From JAZLDV01 sp045614925 (GTDB taxonomy: Bacteria > Bacillota_I > Bacilli_A > Erysipelotrichales > Coprobacillaceae): DNA of 53,276 bases. The stretch's first letter is position 1, and each line of letters starts with the position of its first letter. Below, in pieces: positions 1 to 8,959 of this stretch. The stretch is taken from NCBI GenBank assembly GCA_045614925.1, contig JAZLDV010000059.1, positions 1-53,276 on the forward strand, given 5' to 3'. The position numbers were made by a program, and so were the translations under genes. Under the pieces are notes generated by a model that saw nothing but the letters and a program-made list of their open reading frames with translations, ran no database searches and was not told the origin of the DNA.

Positions 1-225
1 TTCTACTGTTCCTACAGCTGGATATAATGGTTTATCATCCTCAAAATCTTCTAAACCATTTTGTCCTCTTTGTTGTTCAATCTGATCAATTTGTACGTTA
101 CCTAAAGTCATAACGTTTACGTCTTCATCTGTATCTGTTAAATAAGCAATTGTTCCAGCCACAGCTAAGCATGTTACCATTGCTAAAGATAAAAGATAAA
201 TGACTACATTTTTAATCTTTTTCAT
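1..225 (-). CDS. SipW-type signal peptide protein, N-terminal 75 residues (truncated by window edge)
   Basis: The ATG is at 223-225 and the reading frame stays open to the window edge, so only the N-terminus is visible. It starts with MKKIKN, then one hydrophobic segment, then AGTIAYLTDTDEDVNVM. This matches the SipW-dependent signal peptides of TasA/camelysin-like proteins, in which cleavage occurs just before or in a T-A-Y-L/F-T/S-D block. The following stretch (LGNVQIDQIEQQR) is nearly identical to the same region of the protein at 44160-45611, so the two are paralogues. An AAAGGGGAAA ribosome-binding site lies 8 bases upstream, and a good promoter is at 273-302. The function of the mature part cannot be seen; a surface or fibre protein is an inference. 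Confidence 0.8.
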   Translation of the reverse strand, partial: MKKIKNVVIYLLSLAMVTCLAVAGTIAYLTDTDEDVNVMTLGNVQIDQIEQQRGQNGLEDFEDDKPLYPAVGTVE

Positions 226-272
226 ATTATTTTCCCCTTTCTTTATAAATATTAAAAAAATCCCACACTTTA

Positions 273-302
273 ATTGTATTCCTCATTTACATTCTTTGTC
301 AA
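273..302 (-). promoter_or_regulatory. Sigma-A-like promoter of the truncated SipW-type gene
   Basis: On the minus strand TTGACA (297-302) and TACAAT (273-278) are separated by 18 bases, about 50 bases upstream of the ATG at 225. The rest of the 226-410 gap contains only the licD terminator. Confidence 0.7.
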
Positions 303-380
303 ACATTTTTTGTAACTATTCGTATGTTTTTATGTTTTTTGCCACTTTCGAGCATAATATTAAGTAGATCCAATTTTTTT

Positions 381-413
381 ATAAAAAAAAGCTTTACCTA
401 TAAGGTAAGCTTA
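381..413 (-). terminator. Intrinsic terminator after licD
   Basis: On the minus strand the licD stop codon runs into an AAGCTTACC / GGTAAAGCTT stem with one bulged base, followed by eight T. It ends the nine-gene polysaccharide operon. Confidence 0.85.
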
Positions 414-1265
414 CTTTTTTTCTAAGAATCTTTTTGCTGCTTCATAATCTACAAAGCTTGGTTTATGATTCACTCTTTTTTCTACAGGAGGCAAAGTCAT
501 ATAATCCCCATATGCTAATTCTAGATATTTTTCAGTTTCTTTAAAACAATAAAATTCTTCATTTTCAAATTTCATTTTTTTATAAGGTTCTACCCATGAA
601 AATGGCACACTATAATCTTCTGTATTCCATCCTACATAATCTACATTTTTTAAATCATCATATTTATGATATAGATTATCTAATTTTTTTTGTAAAAAAT
701 TGATTGTTAAAGGAGCAAATACAACATATGCAACAAATTTTTTTGTTAAAGATTTTACAATATATTTAAATCTATTAACATTCATTTGATTTGTATCAGG
801 TGATTTTTTCATACGATAGATCTTATAGTATTTATTACATGTATTTAAATGTTTAATTCTTTCTTCTTTATCAGAAGGAAGATTATACATAGGGAAGATA
901 TCTACATAAATACCATGATGCATATCTACTTTTTTTAAATAGTCTTCTCTGAATTCTGTATTATTTGCTCTTACTTTTGCAAAATATGTAATATAGTTTT
1001 TATCAGTTTGAGGTGTCTGTAAAAAATAATCTTCACCTAATTCTTTTTGACCAATCTCTAAGAAACGATCATAATCTTTTTGAAGCATAACAACATCAAT
1101 ATCATCATCCCAAGGAATAAATCCTCCATGACGAACTGCACCAATTGCTGTTCCAGCAGTTAATGCATAATTAATGTTATTTTTTTGACAGACTTCATCT
1201 ATCTTTTTTAATATTTTAAGCTGAGCTAACTGAATAATTCTTAATTCTTCCTGATTGTACTGCAT
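411..1265 (-). CDS. licD: LicD family phosphocholine transferase
   Basis: LicD proteins transfer phosphocholine from CDP-choline to surface glycans, such as pneumococcal teichoic acid. The 284-residue length is typical. The family signature is present near residues 36-60: ALTAGTAIGAVRHGGFIPWD followed by DDIDV, whose acidic cluster binds the metal and nucleotide. There is no signal peptide, so it should act on the cytoplasmic side of the membrane. The ATG at 1265 has an AGGAGG site 5 bases upstream. It is the last gene of the polysaccharide operon, 12 bases after the flippase gene. Its CDP-choline could come from the LicA/LicC proteins encoded at 17-19.6 kb. The acceptor sugar is unknown, and other LicD relatives transfer other phospho-groups such as phosphoethanolamine. 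Confidence 0.9.
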   Translation of the reverse strand: MQYNQEELRIIQLAQLKILKKIDEVCQKNNINYALTAGTAIGAVRHGGFIPWDDDIDVVMLQKDYDRFLEIGQKELGEDYFLQTPQTDKNYITYFAKVRANNTEFREDYLKKVDMHHGIYVDIFPMYNLPSDKEERIKHLNTCNKYYKIYRMKKSPDTNQMNVNRFKYIVKSLTKKFVAYVVFAPLTINFLQKKLDNLYHKYDDLKNVDYVGWNTEDYSVPFSWVEPYKKMKFENEEFYCFKETEKYLELAYGDYMTLPPVEKRVNHKPSFVDYEAAKRFLEKK

Positions 1266-1277
1266 ACGTTCCTCCTG

Positions 1278-2705
1278 CTATCTATGTTTTATTTTTTTAA
1301 TAAATGAAAAAATAAAATCATCTTTTGTCATAATTAATAATGCAAAATAAACTGTGATTCCACACACAATCTGTATCATAGTTGACAGAGCTGTTGCATT
1401 TAAGAATAGCCCTACCCCATAAGTTACAGCAAACATTATCAGTGCATATATTATATAATGACAATTATCTTTAAATATTTTTAATAAATTTATATCTTTC
1501 TTTACATAATAGAATTGTACAGCTGTTACAGCAAATTCTGCAATGACAGTTGCTATAGCGGCACCATATGATAAGAAATGTGGAATAAGAATAAAGTTAA
1601 ATACCCCATTTGTTAATGATCCTACAATAACAGAAGCAGTATATTCACTTTGCTTATTTGTAGGAAGAAGGTATAAAATCCCCATTACATTACTTAAACT
1701 GATTGCAAAAATAATTGGACTAATCAGCATCATATTTAAAATAACTTTATCAAATCCATCTCCAAAGAACCATGGAACAAAATTTCTAGATATAGCCATC
1801 ATTCCAAATGTAATAGGAGCAGACATAAAAAATACAAATCTAAATGACTGACTCATATAGTCCTGTATCTTTTCTTTATCACCATTAGCAAAAACGTTAG
1901 CCATTCTAGGCATCATAACTGTTCCTAAAGATGTCACGACTGTTAATGCGATCTTAATAATCTTTTGTGATTGTTCATAATAAGCAACTTCTGCATCATT
2001 ACCTGTTAATAACCCAATCATTGTTTTATCTAACAAAGTATATAAAGACACTGCAATTTGAGGAATAAACAACATCACTGCAGGTTTAATATGTCTTTTC
2101 ATTTTTAAATTCTTAAATACCGAAAACGTAACTGTTTTTGGTAAATAGAACCACATTGTTAAGTTTCCAAGTAAAATTGTTAATGAATGTGTTAATACAT
2201 ATAACCATAAATCATCAGATGTCTTAATAAATACAAAGATACATAAAACTCCTACAATCTTGATAATAAAATTTCTAATAACAATTTTCTTAAATTCTTC
2301 TAAACCTTGAAACAACCAAGCAACATCAATCATTGATGCAACAATATCAATAATCTGAATATAAAATACTACAGTATATTTCTTATAAGCTGTTCCTAAA
2401 AAATAAAAGGCTATAATACTAATTGCTAGACATATCGCTTTTACTATAAAAATTTCAAAAAACGTTTTACTATATTCTTTTTTATTTTGCTGATGATAAG
2501 CAATCTCTCTTTGACCATATAAGTTCAATCCTAATGCGCCAAATAAAATAAAATATTGTGTAATAGAATTTGTATAACTATAAATACCAATATTATCAGC
2601 ACCTAATACCCTTGAAATATAAGGTGTTGTAATTAATGGAACTAATATCGCTAATACCTGGTAACTTAGATTATAAAGATAATTCTTAATTAATTTTTTA
2701 TCCAC
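1278..2705 (-). CDS. Wzx-like polysaccharide flippase (MOP superfamily)
   Basis: This 475-residue integral membrane protein has about 12-14 hydrophobic segments. Its N-terminus (YNLSYQVLAILVPLITTPYI followed by SRVLGADNIGIYSY) is the classic start of Wzx/RfbX flippases, which move undecaprenyl-linked repeat units across the membrane. It probably starts with GTG at 2705, because AGGAGG sits 7 bases upstream. The ATG two bases upstream of that GTG is out of frame and gives only five codons. It lies between a GT2 gene and licD, 11-12 bases from each. With the Wzy-like protein at 6961-8181 it makes a Wzx/Wzy-type assembly pathway likely. Confidence 0.88.
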   Translation of the reverse strand: MDKKLIKNYLYNLSYQVLAILVPLITTPYISRVLGADNIGIYSYTNSITQYFILFGALGLNLYGQREIAYHQQNKKEYSKTFFEIFIVKAICLAISIIAFYFLGTAYKKYTVVFYIQIIDIVASMIDVAWLFQGLEEFKKIVIRNFIIKIVGVLCIFVFIKTSDDLWLYVLTHSLTILLGNLTMWFYLPKTVTFSVFKNLKMKRHIKPAVMLFIPQIAVSLYTLLDKTMIGLLTGNDAEVAYYEQSQKIIKIALTVVTSLGTVMMPRMANVFANGDKEKIQDYMSQSFRFVFFMSAPITFGMMAISRNFVPWFFGDGFDKVILNMMLISPIIFAISLSNVMGILYLLPTNKQSEYTASVIVGSLTNGVFNFILIPHFLSYGAAIATVIAEFAVTAVQFYYVKKDINLLKIFKDNCHYIIYALIMFAVTYGVGLFLNATALSTMIQIVCGITVYFALLIMTKDDFIFSFIKKIKHR

Positions 2706-2716
2706 ATTATAACCTC

Positions 2717-3715
2717 CTAGTTTGCAACATTTTCTCTCTTTCTATGCATCTTAGACACAATATTAAATAACATATAACCAGACATTCTAATTACTTTTAC
2801 AGTTTTTAAATTAATAAACTGATTATATAATTCACTATCTAAACTTTTAATATATTCAATAAAATCTTTTAATTCCTTTTTTGTTTCATGAGTTGGAACT
2901 TGAGCAATAATAATAGATAAATGTGCTCCAGCCATAATTAATAATCTATGTCTAATACAATTAATCTTTTGACTAGATAATAATCCTTCTTTTTTACTCT
3001 TAGCAAAATCTTCTAATAAATGATGGAATACCATTTCATGCATCCATTTATTTCTTACCATACTATTTATATTCATACTTTGAGTTGATAATGAAACTCT
3101 ATACATATAAATCATTTTATCCAATACTGCAATTGTTTTAGCATATTTAATTGGATATAAAAGATATTGCATATCTGTATAAAAACAGTTGTCTAATTGA
3201 ATCTTGTTTTGAATTAGTTCTGTCTTATAAGTCACGTTATGCATACTTACCGATAAATGTTCGCATACATCATCATAATTTAAAACAACATTCTTTTTAT
3301 CAAATTCTAAATGTTTAGGAACAACTTCAAATGTATCATTATCTACATAACTAAAATCCGTATAAACAACATCTGCATCATTATTTTCTAAAAATTGAAT
3401 ATAAGAAACAAGATCTTCTTTATTTACCCAGTCATCTCCATCAACCATTCTAAAATATTTACCTGTTGCATTTTTTAATCCTGTATTCACTGTTGACCCT
3501 GGACCAGCATTAGCTTGAGAAATTAATTTTACTGTTTCTGGATATTTTTCTTCATATTCTTTCGCAATTTTAGCAGTATTGTCTTTAGAACCATCATCAA
3601 TAATTAATAGTTCAATCTTATCACTCACTTCAGTATTAATGAATGATTCAATATTTTGTACAATAAATTTCTCTACATTATAAGATGCAACTGATACACT
3701 TAATATTTTTTCCAT
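2717..3715 (-). CDS. GT2 family glycosyltransferase
   Basis: The 332-residue protein has an N-terminal GT-A fold. It shows SVSVASYNVEKF near the start, IIDDGSKDNT for nucleotide binding, and MVDGDDW as the DxD metal site. The C-terminal half is less conserved and may set acceptor specificity. The start was placed at the ATG at 3715, one codon after an in-frame GTG, because a GGAG site lies 8 bases upstream. It is clearly related to the GT2 protein at 27497-28513: both share NTGLKNA.G.YF before the DxD. The sugar donor and linkage cannot be told from sequence. Confidence 0.85.
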   Translation of the reverse strand: MEKILSVSVASYNVEKFIVQNIESFINTEVSDKIELLIIDDGSKDNTAKIAKEYEEKYPETVKLISQANAGPGSTVNTGLKNATGKYFRMVDGDDWVNKEDLVSYIQFLENNDADVVYTDFSYVDNDTFEVVPKHLEFDKKNVVLNYDDVCEHLSVSMHNVTYKTELIQNKIQLDNCFYTDMQYLLYPIKYAKTIAVLDKMIYMYRVSLSTQSMNINSMVRNKWMHEMVFHHLLEDFAKSKKEGLLSSQKINCIRHRLLIMAGAHLSIIIAQVPTHETKKELKDFIEYIKSLDSELYNQFINLKTVKVIRMSGYMLFNIVSKMHRKRENVAN

Positions 3716-3735
3716 CACATAATCTCCTTAACATT

Positions 3736-4848
3736 TTAATAATTCCCATTGATAAATATATTTCTAAACTCTTGAACCTGTTCATAACAATCAATTAAAA
3801 TATCTTCATATTTTAATCCTTGATGAGACAATCCAATATTTTTATCAATATAATTTGCCCAATACTTAGCACCTTTTTCCAAAGAAAGGAAATGTGCTCC
3901 ATTTGAAATATAAATTTCATTAGTAATTGTATCAGCAAAAACTGATACTAAACCATTCACCTGTGCCTCTACACCAACAACAGGTAGACCTTCAAATAAT
4001 GAAGGTAAAACAAAACAGTCCATTGCACTCATATATTCATGCACATTAGGAACTCTTCCTGTTAGTAAAACAGTGTCTTCTAACTTTTCTTCTTTCAATT
4101 TACTAATAAATTGACTTTCTAATTCTCCACTTCCAACCATCATCAAACGATAATCAGAATTTATTTTCTTTAATTCTTTAAAAACATCTAATAAGAAAAA
4201 TATATTTTTCTGATATAAAAAATTTCCAACAAATCCAACAACTTTATGATGATCTGAATAATTATGTGATTCTCTAATTGTATCACGAATTAATTTATCA
4301 AATTTAAATTTATTCGTATCAACAGTATTTCTAATCACTCTAAATTTTGAACTATTCACACCTTTTTTTCCATAAAGCCAATATCCCGCCAACTTTGAAC
4401 ATGCATAATAATAATCAGAATACTTCACAACAACAGATTGACATAATGTATTAACAAATGTCTTCAATCTACGTTTTAAACCATTGGCTGTATCCACATT
4501 AGAACTATGACTATGTGTCACTATTTTTGCATCAGAATATTTCTTTGCTGCAATATTACAAACACAATTAAATGCTTCCGATATATTAAAATAGATAACA
4601 TCATATTTATTTTGACGTAAAATATTTTTCATATCTGTATATCTCTTAAATGGATGTGATAATCTATTTATCTTATATACATTTCTAATACCTTGATCTT
4701 GTAATCTTTTTACAAACTCTGGATTATTAGAGTTTGTGATACAATCAATAATCATGTCATCCTTAATTGAATCAATAACATTAAATAAATATTTATTAAT
4801 TCCACTTGTTTTTGATTCAGTGACATATCCAATTAAAATACTTCTCAT
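3736..4848 (-). CDS. GT4 family (GT-B fold) glycosyltransferase
   Basis: This 370-residue protein has two Rossmann-like halves. The N-terminal half begins IGYVTESKTSGINKYLFNVI. The C-terminal donor-binding half has FVGNFLYQKN near residue 207, LTGRVPNVHEYMSAMDCFVL near 262 and the GT4 E-x7-E motif as FEGLPVVGVEA. It resembles EpsF/CapM-type capsule transferases that add a hexose to the lipid-linked repeat unit. The ATG at 4848 has an AAGGA site 9 bases upstream. It lies between two GT2 genes within the same operon, with gaps of 13-20 bases. Donor and acceptor are not predictable. Confidence 0.85.
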   Translation of the reverse strand: MRSILIGYVTESKTSGINKYLFNVIDSIKDDMIIDCITNSNNPEFVKRLQDQGIRNVYKINRLSHPFKRYTDMKNILRQNKYDVIYFNISEAFNCVCNIAAKKYSDAKIVTHSHSSNVDTANGLKRRLKTFVNTLCQSVVVKYSDYYYACSKLAGYWLYGKKGVNSSKFRVIRNTVDTNKFKFDKLIRDTIRESHNYSDHHKVVGFVGNFLYQKNIFFLLDVFKELKKINSDYRLMMVGSGELESQFISKLKEEKLEDTVLLTGRVPNVHEYMSAMDCFVLPSLFEGLPVVGVEAQVNGLVSVFADTITNEIYISNGAHFLSLEKGAKYWANYIDKNIGLSHQGLKYEDILIDCYEQVQEFRNIFINGNY

Positions 4849-4861
4849 TTACATCATTCCT

Positions 4862-5860
4862 TTATCTTTGTTTATGACGAATCATAGAAATAAATTTAAC
4901 AAATAAAAATAATTTATTTTTCAATAAAAACAATGTAATCATTCGACTCTTTGATAAATAATCATAATTACACAATTTTAACGATTCACTATATACTTTC
5001 TTCTTTAAAACTTCTTTTAACAATGCTTTTTGACCTTTATATTTAAGACCATTTTCATCATTAAATGCATAGTTAACAGAAATCAGTAAAATATGATATG
5101 CGACAAAATTAGAAAAAAGAGACATATCAAACATATCATATTGTTTTAATTTTTCTTTAATAGCTAAAAATGATTTTTCATATTCATTAGCATATTGAGG
5201 ATTAAAACTACGTACTGCTGAACTTGTAGAAAATATATAATAATATAATGGTTCTTTTACAAAAAATACATTTGGGTTATACCCCACACTATTAATAACA
5301 AATTCAACATCTTCTGCCAATGATAACGAAGAATTAAATACAATCTTATTATCCTTAAGGAAAGAAGTTCTCCATAATTTTCCCCAGCAAAAACCTACAC
5401 CACATTGAACATTTAAAAGTTTTACTAAAAACTCATTTATATTCACACGAGAATCATTTTCACAAATATATACTTTTTCAATATGAGAATCATATACTTT
5501 ATTAAAAGAAGAAACAACAATATCATAATTGTCCTTTCCATGAGAATATAATTTTTCACAAAAAGTATTCTCTATATAATCATCTGCATCTAAAAAGCAA
5601 ATCCATTCACCATTAGATACTTCAATACCATAATTTCTTGCATGAACAACACCTTTTTTATCATTATGAAAAACCTTAATACGTTCATCTAAAGTAATCA
5701 CTTCATCTAAAATATGGCTCATATTTTCGTCTTTGCCATTTTCAACAATTAATATCTCAATATTGTTATGAGTTTGCTTTAAACAGCTATTTATACATCT
5801 TAAAAAATCATTTTTTTCCGCTTTATAAACAGGAATAATAATAGAAATTAAATCTAACAT
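4862..5860 (-). CDS. GT2 family glycosyltransferase
   Basis: The 332-residue protein has a GT-A domain in its first half: ISIIIPVYKAE at the start, EILIVENGKDEN for nucleotide binding and CFLDADDYI as the DxD-type metal site. The canonical IDDGS is replaced by VENGK, a common GT2 variation. The C-terminal part is predicted alpha-helical with a basic tail. The ATG follows the stop codon of glf directly (TAAATG). Because it sits next to glf, this or a neighbouring GT2 may use UDP-galactofuranose; that is inference from context only. Confidence 0.82.
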   Translation of the reverse strand: MLDLISIIIPVYKAEKNDFLRCINSCLKQTHNNIEILIVENGKDENMSHILDEVITLDERIKVFHNDKKGVVHARNYGIEVSNGEWICFLDADDYIENTFCEKLYSHGKDNYDIVVSSFNKVYDSHIEKVYICENDSRVNINEFLVKLLNVQCGVGFCWGKLWRTSFLKDNKIVFNSSLSLAEDVEFVINSVGYNPNVFFVKEPLYYYIFSTSSAVRSFNPQYANEYEKSFLAIKEKLKQYDMFDMSLFSNFVAYHILLISVNYAFNDENGLKYKGQKALLKEVLKKKVYSESLKLCNYDYLSKSRMITLFLLKNKLFLFVKFISMIRHKQR

Positions 5861-6964
5861 TTACCCTAATTCCTCTTCTACACATTTTAATGCTTCATCA
5901 ATAACATGATGCATATCAAAATATTTATACATACCTAATCTTCCACCAAAAATAACATGACTTTCTTTCTGTGCTAATTCTTTATATTTAGCATATAATT
6001 CGTTATTTTTATCATCATTCATTGGATAATATGGTTCATCACCTTTTACCCATGTAGCTGGATATTCTCTAGTGATAACTGTTTTTTCTTGTGTTCCATA
6101 TTCAAAATGTTTATGTTCAATGATTCTTGTATAAGGAATTTCATATTCGTTGTAATTCACAACTGCATTTCCCTGATAATTATCATCATCAATAACTTCT
6201 TCTTCAAATCTTAAACTTCTATATTCTAAAGTTCCTAATTCATAATTGAAATATTCATCAATCATTCCTGTAAATACAATTTTATCAGCAATATTTTCTA
6301 ATTCTTCTCTATGTTCAAAGAAATCATAATTTAATCTTACTTCGATTCCTTCTAACATACGTTCAATAATTTGTGTATATCCACCAATAGGAATACCTTG
6401 ATATGTATCATTAAAATAATTGTTATCATAAGTAAATCTTACTGGTAATCTTTTAATAATAAATGCAGGTAATTCAGTGCAAGGTCTTCCCCATTGTTTT
6501 TGTGTATAACCTTTAACTAATTTTTCATAAATATCTTTACCAACTAAAGATATTGCCTGTTCTTCTAAATTTTTTGGTTCTGTAATTCCAGCTTCTTTAA
6601 TTTGCTCAGCAATTTTTGCTTTTGCTTCTTTTGGTGTCACTACACCCCACATTTTATTAAATGTATTCATATTAAATGGCATATTATAAATTTCACCTTT
6701 ATAATTTGCAACTGGACAATTTGTATATCTATTAAATACGGCAAACTGATTAATATAGTTCCATACTTTTTCATTTGATGTATGGAAAATATGAGCACCA
6801 TATTTATGAACTTGAATACCTTCAATATCCTTAGTATAAATGTTTCCAGCAACATGATCTCTTTTATCAATTACTAAACATTTTTTTCCTCTTTTATTTG
6901 CTTCATAAGCAAAGATAGATCCAAACAAACCTGTCCCTACTACTAAATAATCATATTTCATCAT
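5861..6964 (-). CDS. glf: UDP-galactopyranose mutase
   Basis: Glf is an FAD enzyme that converts UDP-galactopyranose to UDP-galactofuranose. The protein opens with a Rossmann FAD motif (DYLVVGTGLFGSIFA), followed by KHVAGN-type residues seen here as RDHVAGNIY. It later carries YGAHIFHTSNEKVW, GYTQKQWG and IPIGGYTQ, all typical of bacterial Glf. About 367 residues is the normal length. I chose ATG 6964, which overlaps the upstream stop as ATGA; an upstream in-frame TTG would add eight residues without a proper ribosome-binding site. Its presence implies that the surface polymer contains galactofuranose. There is no galE in the window. Confidence 0.95.
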   Translation of the reverse strand: MMKYDYLVVGTGLFGSIFAYEANKRGKKCLVIDKRDHVAGNIYTKDIEGIQVHKYGAHIFHTSNEKVWNYINQFAVFNRYTNCPVANYKGEIYNMPFNMNTFNKMWGVVTPKEAKAKIAEQIKEAGITEPKNLEEQAISLVGKDIYEKLVKGYTQKQWGRPCTELPAFIIKRLPVRFTYDNNYFNDTYQGIPIGGYTQIIERMLEGIEVRLNYDFFEHREELENIADKIVFTGMIDEYFNYELGTLEYRSLRFEEEVIDDDNYQGNAVVNYNEYEIPYTRIIEHKHFEYGTQEKTVITREYPATWVKGDEPYYPMNDDKNNELYAKYKELAQKESHVIFGGRLGMYKYFDMHHVIDEALKCVEEELG

Positions 6965-8181
6965 ATTTTCATTTTCCTTTCTAAACAATAACCAGTTAAA
7001 ATAATAAATGGATTATATAAAACATTTACTAATCTTGGTTCTGTCATACTTAAAACTAGTACACACATAATTACAATTAAAAGATTATAATCTTTTAATT
7101 TCTGTGATTGACGTATTAATAAAAAATATCCTAATACTATAAGCAATAAAATAATAACACCATAAACAAACATAATTTGTAGATATGATGAATCAATATA
7201 ACTATAATCACCTGGAGTTGTTGCTCCTACACTATATCCTACAAATGTAATCTTTTGTCCAAATAGCGTTATATTATAGTTATTATATCCATTATTTCCT
7301 AATAGAAGTCTTCCTGATAATGCATTATTCAATGCACTCCATACTAGATTATTCGCATTATAAAATAATGGCGCAAAAAGACAAGCAAGACAAGCAATCC
7401 ATGGGAATCCGCTTATCATATATTGAACAACTTTACATTCAAATAGTTTATTCATCAAGATAGTTTTATATTTTAATAATACATAAGCGATTATATATAA
7501 TAATCCAATCAGAAAAATAAACTTACTATCAGTTAAAACAAATGCTAATATATGAAGACCTAATAAAACTGCAATTGTTTTTATTCCTGATTTTTCTTTA
7601 AATACATATAAATAGTTCATCATAAAATGTAAATAAATCATAGGGCCTGTTGTAACCCATGTAAAGCCAAGTGTATGTCTAATACGCCCACCATGATCAA
7701 AAACAATATTTTCTAAAATTCCAGTTCCTATAAGCAATGCCATTGCTAATAAAAATCCACCTTGTACATAAACATATGTTTTTAATGTTTTCTTATGTGC
7801 TACAGCAATACCACCTAAAACAAATAAAACATAACTGAACATCTGAAAATCTTTAGATCCAAGCAATGTCAAAAATCCAACAATCCCAATAAGAATCACT
7901 GGTATTCTTTTCACTCTATCTTTCCATATATAAACAAAAATAATTCCACAAAGCATAAGATATGTCGCATATCTAATTAATTTTAAAACATTATAAACTT
8001 TAGGTGCAAAGCTATAAACAGAGTCTTCTGTAATTAATGTTTGTGATATAAGCATTGTTAAAAGGCTTATACCCATAGTTGTAAGATATAATTTATCAAT
8101 ATGTTTATCAAAAACAGTTATAATAGAATCTAGTTTTTTTACTAAATCATTAGATTTTAATTTATTAATTAAATCATTCAT
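6961..8181 (-). CDS. Wzy-like polysaccharide polymerase, multispanning membrane protein
   Basis: This is a hydrophobic protein of about 406 residues with roughly 10-11 transmembrane segments and one larger polar loop around residues 270-320. That topology fits Wzy polymerases and O-antigen ligase-like proteins, which show little sequence conservation. Its place in a locus with Wzx and an initiating transferase supports the polymerase role. The ATG at 8181 is preferred (GGAG about 12 bases upstream), although an in-frame ATG at 8199 would add six residues and overlap the DUF4422 gene. The stop codon overlaps the glf start, suggesting translational coupling. Confidence 0.72.
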   Translation of the reverse strand: MNDLINKLKSNDLVKKLDSIITVFDKHIDKLYLTTMGISLLTMLISQTLITEDSVYSFAPKVYNVLKLIRYATYLMLCGIIFVYIWKDRVKRIPVILIGIVGFLTLLGSKDFQMFSYVLFVLGGIAVAHKKTLKTYVYVQGGFLLAMALLIGTGILENIVFDHGGRIRHTLGFTWVTTGPMIYLHFMMNYLYVFKEKSGIKTIAVLLGLHILAFVLTDSKFIFLIGLLYIIAYVLLKYKTILMNKLFECKVVQYMISGFPWIACLACLFAPLFYNANNLVWSALNNALSGRLLLGNNGYNNYNITLFGQKITFVGYSVGATTPGDYSYIDSSYLQIMFVYGVIILLLIVLGYFLLIRQSQKLKDYNLLIVIMCVLVLSMTEPRLVNVLYNPFIILTGYCLERKMKI

Positions 8182-8182
8182 A

Positions 8183-8959
8183 CTAGAAACTTTCTCCATA
8201 TTTTTTCTTGAAAAACTTCGCCTTTAAAAATCCTGTTATTTTCTTAAACATATTAATTTTTTCCATATACACAAAAGGAACTTCTTTAAATGTATATCCA
8301 TTTTTTTCCATCCATACATCAAGTAATAATTCACTTACTCTTCCTGGATATCTTGCATGGAATGCATTATATTCCTTATCAGATAATTGTTTTTCTAACT
8401 CAAATAATATATTAAACAACCATTCACAATATTCATCAGCTTTTTCTCTTTTCATAATAAACATATTAAAAGCATGCATATGTGTATGTTTCATACATTT
8501 ATCAAAAGTTTCAATATAATCTGGATATAAATCATAAACTACAACTCTAGCTTTATCTAATGTTTCTATATATAGAGTATTAGCATAATGACTATAAATT
8601 GTTTCAATATAATATTGTCTTCTTTTTGTTACTAAAATATCTGTATCTTCTAATAATTTTTCTGCTTCTTTTTGTGTTAAAACCTTCTCAAAAGCATCTT
8701 TTCCTTTTGATTTACCTTTAAAATGTCTTCTATAATGAGCCAAACCTAGATAATCACAATCTAAATTTTTCCATCCCCAATATAAACCTGTTAATTCACA
8801 AAAAGATGGATTTTTAGATGAAATATGTTCACCCTCATCATCTCTTTGATATCCAATAGAATCTTTATTATAAGCTCCAACCTGAACAGGTAAATACATA
8901 GAATCAGCAGGCATTCTATATTGCTTATGAGCAGCAACCAAAACTTTAATATTGCTCAT
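8183..8959 (-). CDS. DUF4422 capsular glycosyltransferase
   Basis: This 258-residue protein has the features of DUF4422 proteins in capsule and exopolysaccharide clusters. They are the N-terminal VLVAAHKQY, the central ELTGLYWGWKN, YLGLAHYRRHF and, near the C-terminus, GRVSELLLDVW. The family is usually regarded as glycosyltransferases. The ATG overlaps the stop of the upstream sugar-phosphate transferase gene by one base (TAATG), with an AAAGGGGG site 7 bases upstream. As the second gene it may add the second sugar to the lipid carrier, but that is only positional inference. Confidence 0.85.
   Translation of the reverse strand: MSNIKVLVAAHKQYRMPADSMYLPVQVGAYNKDSIGYQRDDEGEHISSKNPSFCELTGLYWGWKNLDCDYLGLAHYRRHFKGKSKGKDAFEKVLTQKEAEKLLEDTDILVTKRRQYYIETIYSHYANTLYIETLDKARVVVYDLYPDYIETFDKCMKHTHMHAFNMFIMKREKADEYCEWLFNILFELEKQLSDKEYNAFHARYPGRVSELLLDVWMEKNGYTFKEVPFVYMEKINMFKKITGFLKAKFFKKKYGESF

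Noticed and set aside
2703..2710. ATG start for the flippase two bases before the GTG
   Set aside because: That ATG is in another frame and reaches a stop after five codons; GTG 2705 gives the conserved Wzx N-terminus and has AGGAGG at 7 bases.
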